A DNA stretch of 64,000 bases, taken from Campylobacter hyointestinalis subsp. hyointestinalis. Lineage in GTDB: Bacteria > Campylobacterota > Campylobacteria > Campylobacterales > Campylobacteraceae. Position 1 is the first letter of the stretch; every line of letters begins with the position of its first letter. The notes beneath the pieces were generated by a model that did not search any database, was not told the origin of the DNA, and saw nothing but the letters and a program-made list of their open reading frames with translations. The DNA is taken from NCBI RefSeq assembly GCF_013372145.1, contig NZ_CP053827.1, positions 310,001 through 374,000 on the forward strand, written 5' to 3'. Positions 63,901-64,000 of the stretch are shown here, piece after piece. The translations under genes were made by a program, and so were the position numbers.

Positions 63901-64000
63901 AACATGTTTATTAAACAAAATTCCAGGCAATGTTACCATTTTTAACACTAAATTTAGTATATAAAGTTATTTTATGGTGTTTAATAAAAAATAATATTAA

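Noticed and set aside
1-64000. tRNA genes, transposases, integrases, toxin-antitoxin pairs
   Set aside because: I looked in gaps for tRNA-like T-loop/acceptor patterns and among proteins for these families and saw none; a tRNA and covariance-model scan would confirm.

Overview
The window is a compact, AT-rich epsilonproteobacterial chromosome segment with short intergenic gaps, many 4-base stop/start overlaps and frequent AAGGA-type ribosome binding sites. Blocks keep gene orders I recall from Campylobacter jejuni: ccoI-ccoS-cytochrome c-gmhB-hldD-hldE-gmhA-waaF; waaC-htrB; pglJ-pglB-pglA-pglC-pglD; galU-pgi-dps; thiL-truD; flaG-fliD-fliS; rsmD-flgI-flgJ-flgM-flgN-flgK; gltX-yggT-slt; DUF2325-unknown-fldA; yebC-ppi. 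The blocks are joined differently from C. jejuni and several slots hold other genes. A non-jejuni Campylobacter is most likely, perhaps of the C. fetus/hyointestinalis group, but the species is inferred. I saw no tRNA, CRISPR array, phage gene or transposase.

Layout. 1-1.4 kb: end of a cbb3-oxidase copper ATPase, ccoS and two tandem small cytochromes c. 1.5-5 kb: the ADP-heptose pathway (gmhB, hldD, hldE, gmhA). 4.9-17.9 kb: a lipooligo/lipopolysaccharide core locus on both strands, with six GT9 (heptosyltransferase-type) genes including waaF and waaC, three GT4 genes, one GT2 gene, an O-antigen ligase/polymerase-like protein, a polysaccharide deacetylase and the lipid A acyltransferase htrB. 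18-25.8 kb: an exonuclease, two nucleotide-sugar dehydrogenase/epimerase pairs, a secreted ATP-dependent DNA ligase, a small secreted protein and an MFS transporter. 25.9-35.5 kb: an N-glycosylation (pgl) locus with a Wzx-type flippase, two PglH-like transferases, PglJ, the oligosaccharyltransferase PglB, PglA, PglC and PglD. 35.5-38.8 kb: galU, pgi, dps and a YceI protein. 38.9-42.2 kb: a biotin operon (bioF-bioG-bioC-bioD) ending in a HIT protein. 42.4-45.1 kb: a DJ-1-like protein, thiL, truD and RNase P RNA. 45.1-53 kb: flagellar genes with recognisable sigma-28 and sigma-54 promoters. 53-64 kb: sugar-phosphate mutase, queC, gltX, yggT, slt, a lipoprotein, a flavodoxin operon, an amino-acid transporter, yebC and a cyclophilin.

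How the parts fit. gmhB/hldD/hldE/gmhA make ADP-heptose for the GT9 enzymes. galU, galE, the two dehydrogenases, pgi and the sugar-phosphate mutase make nucleotide-sugar precursors for core and N-glycan assembly. The pgl genes assemble, flip and transfer an oligosaccharide to periplasmic proteins.

The most unusual local structure lies between pglB and pglA. The first 32 bases of pglA and its ribosome binding site are duplicated as a 47-bp direct repeat, and the copies are separated by a 102-bp insert holding two perfect GC-containing hairpins with TT loops. The pgl locus also differs from the C. jejuni type: it has a Wzx-like flippase where the PglK ABC transporter is expected, doubled PglH, and no pglI, pglE, pglF or pglG.
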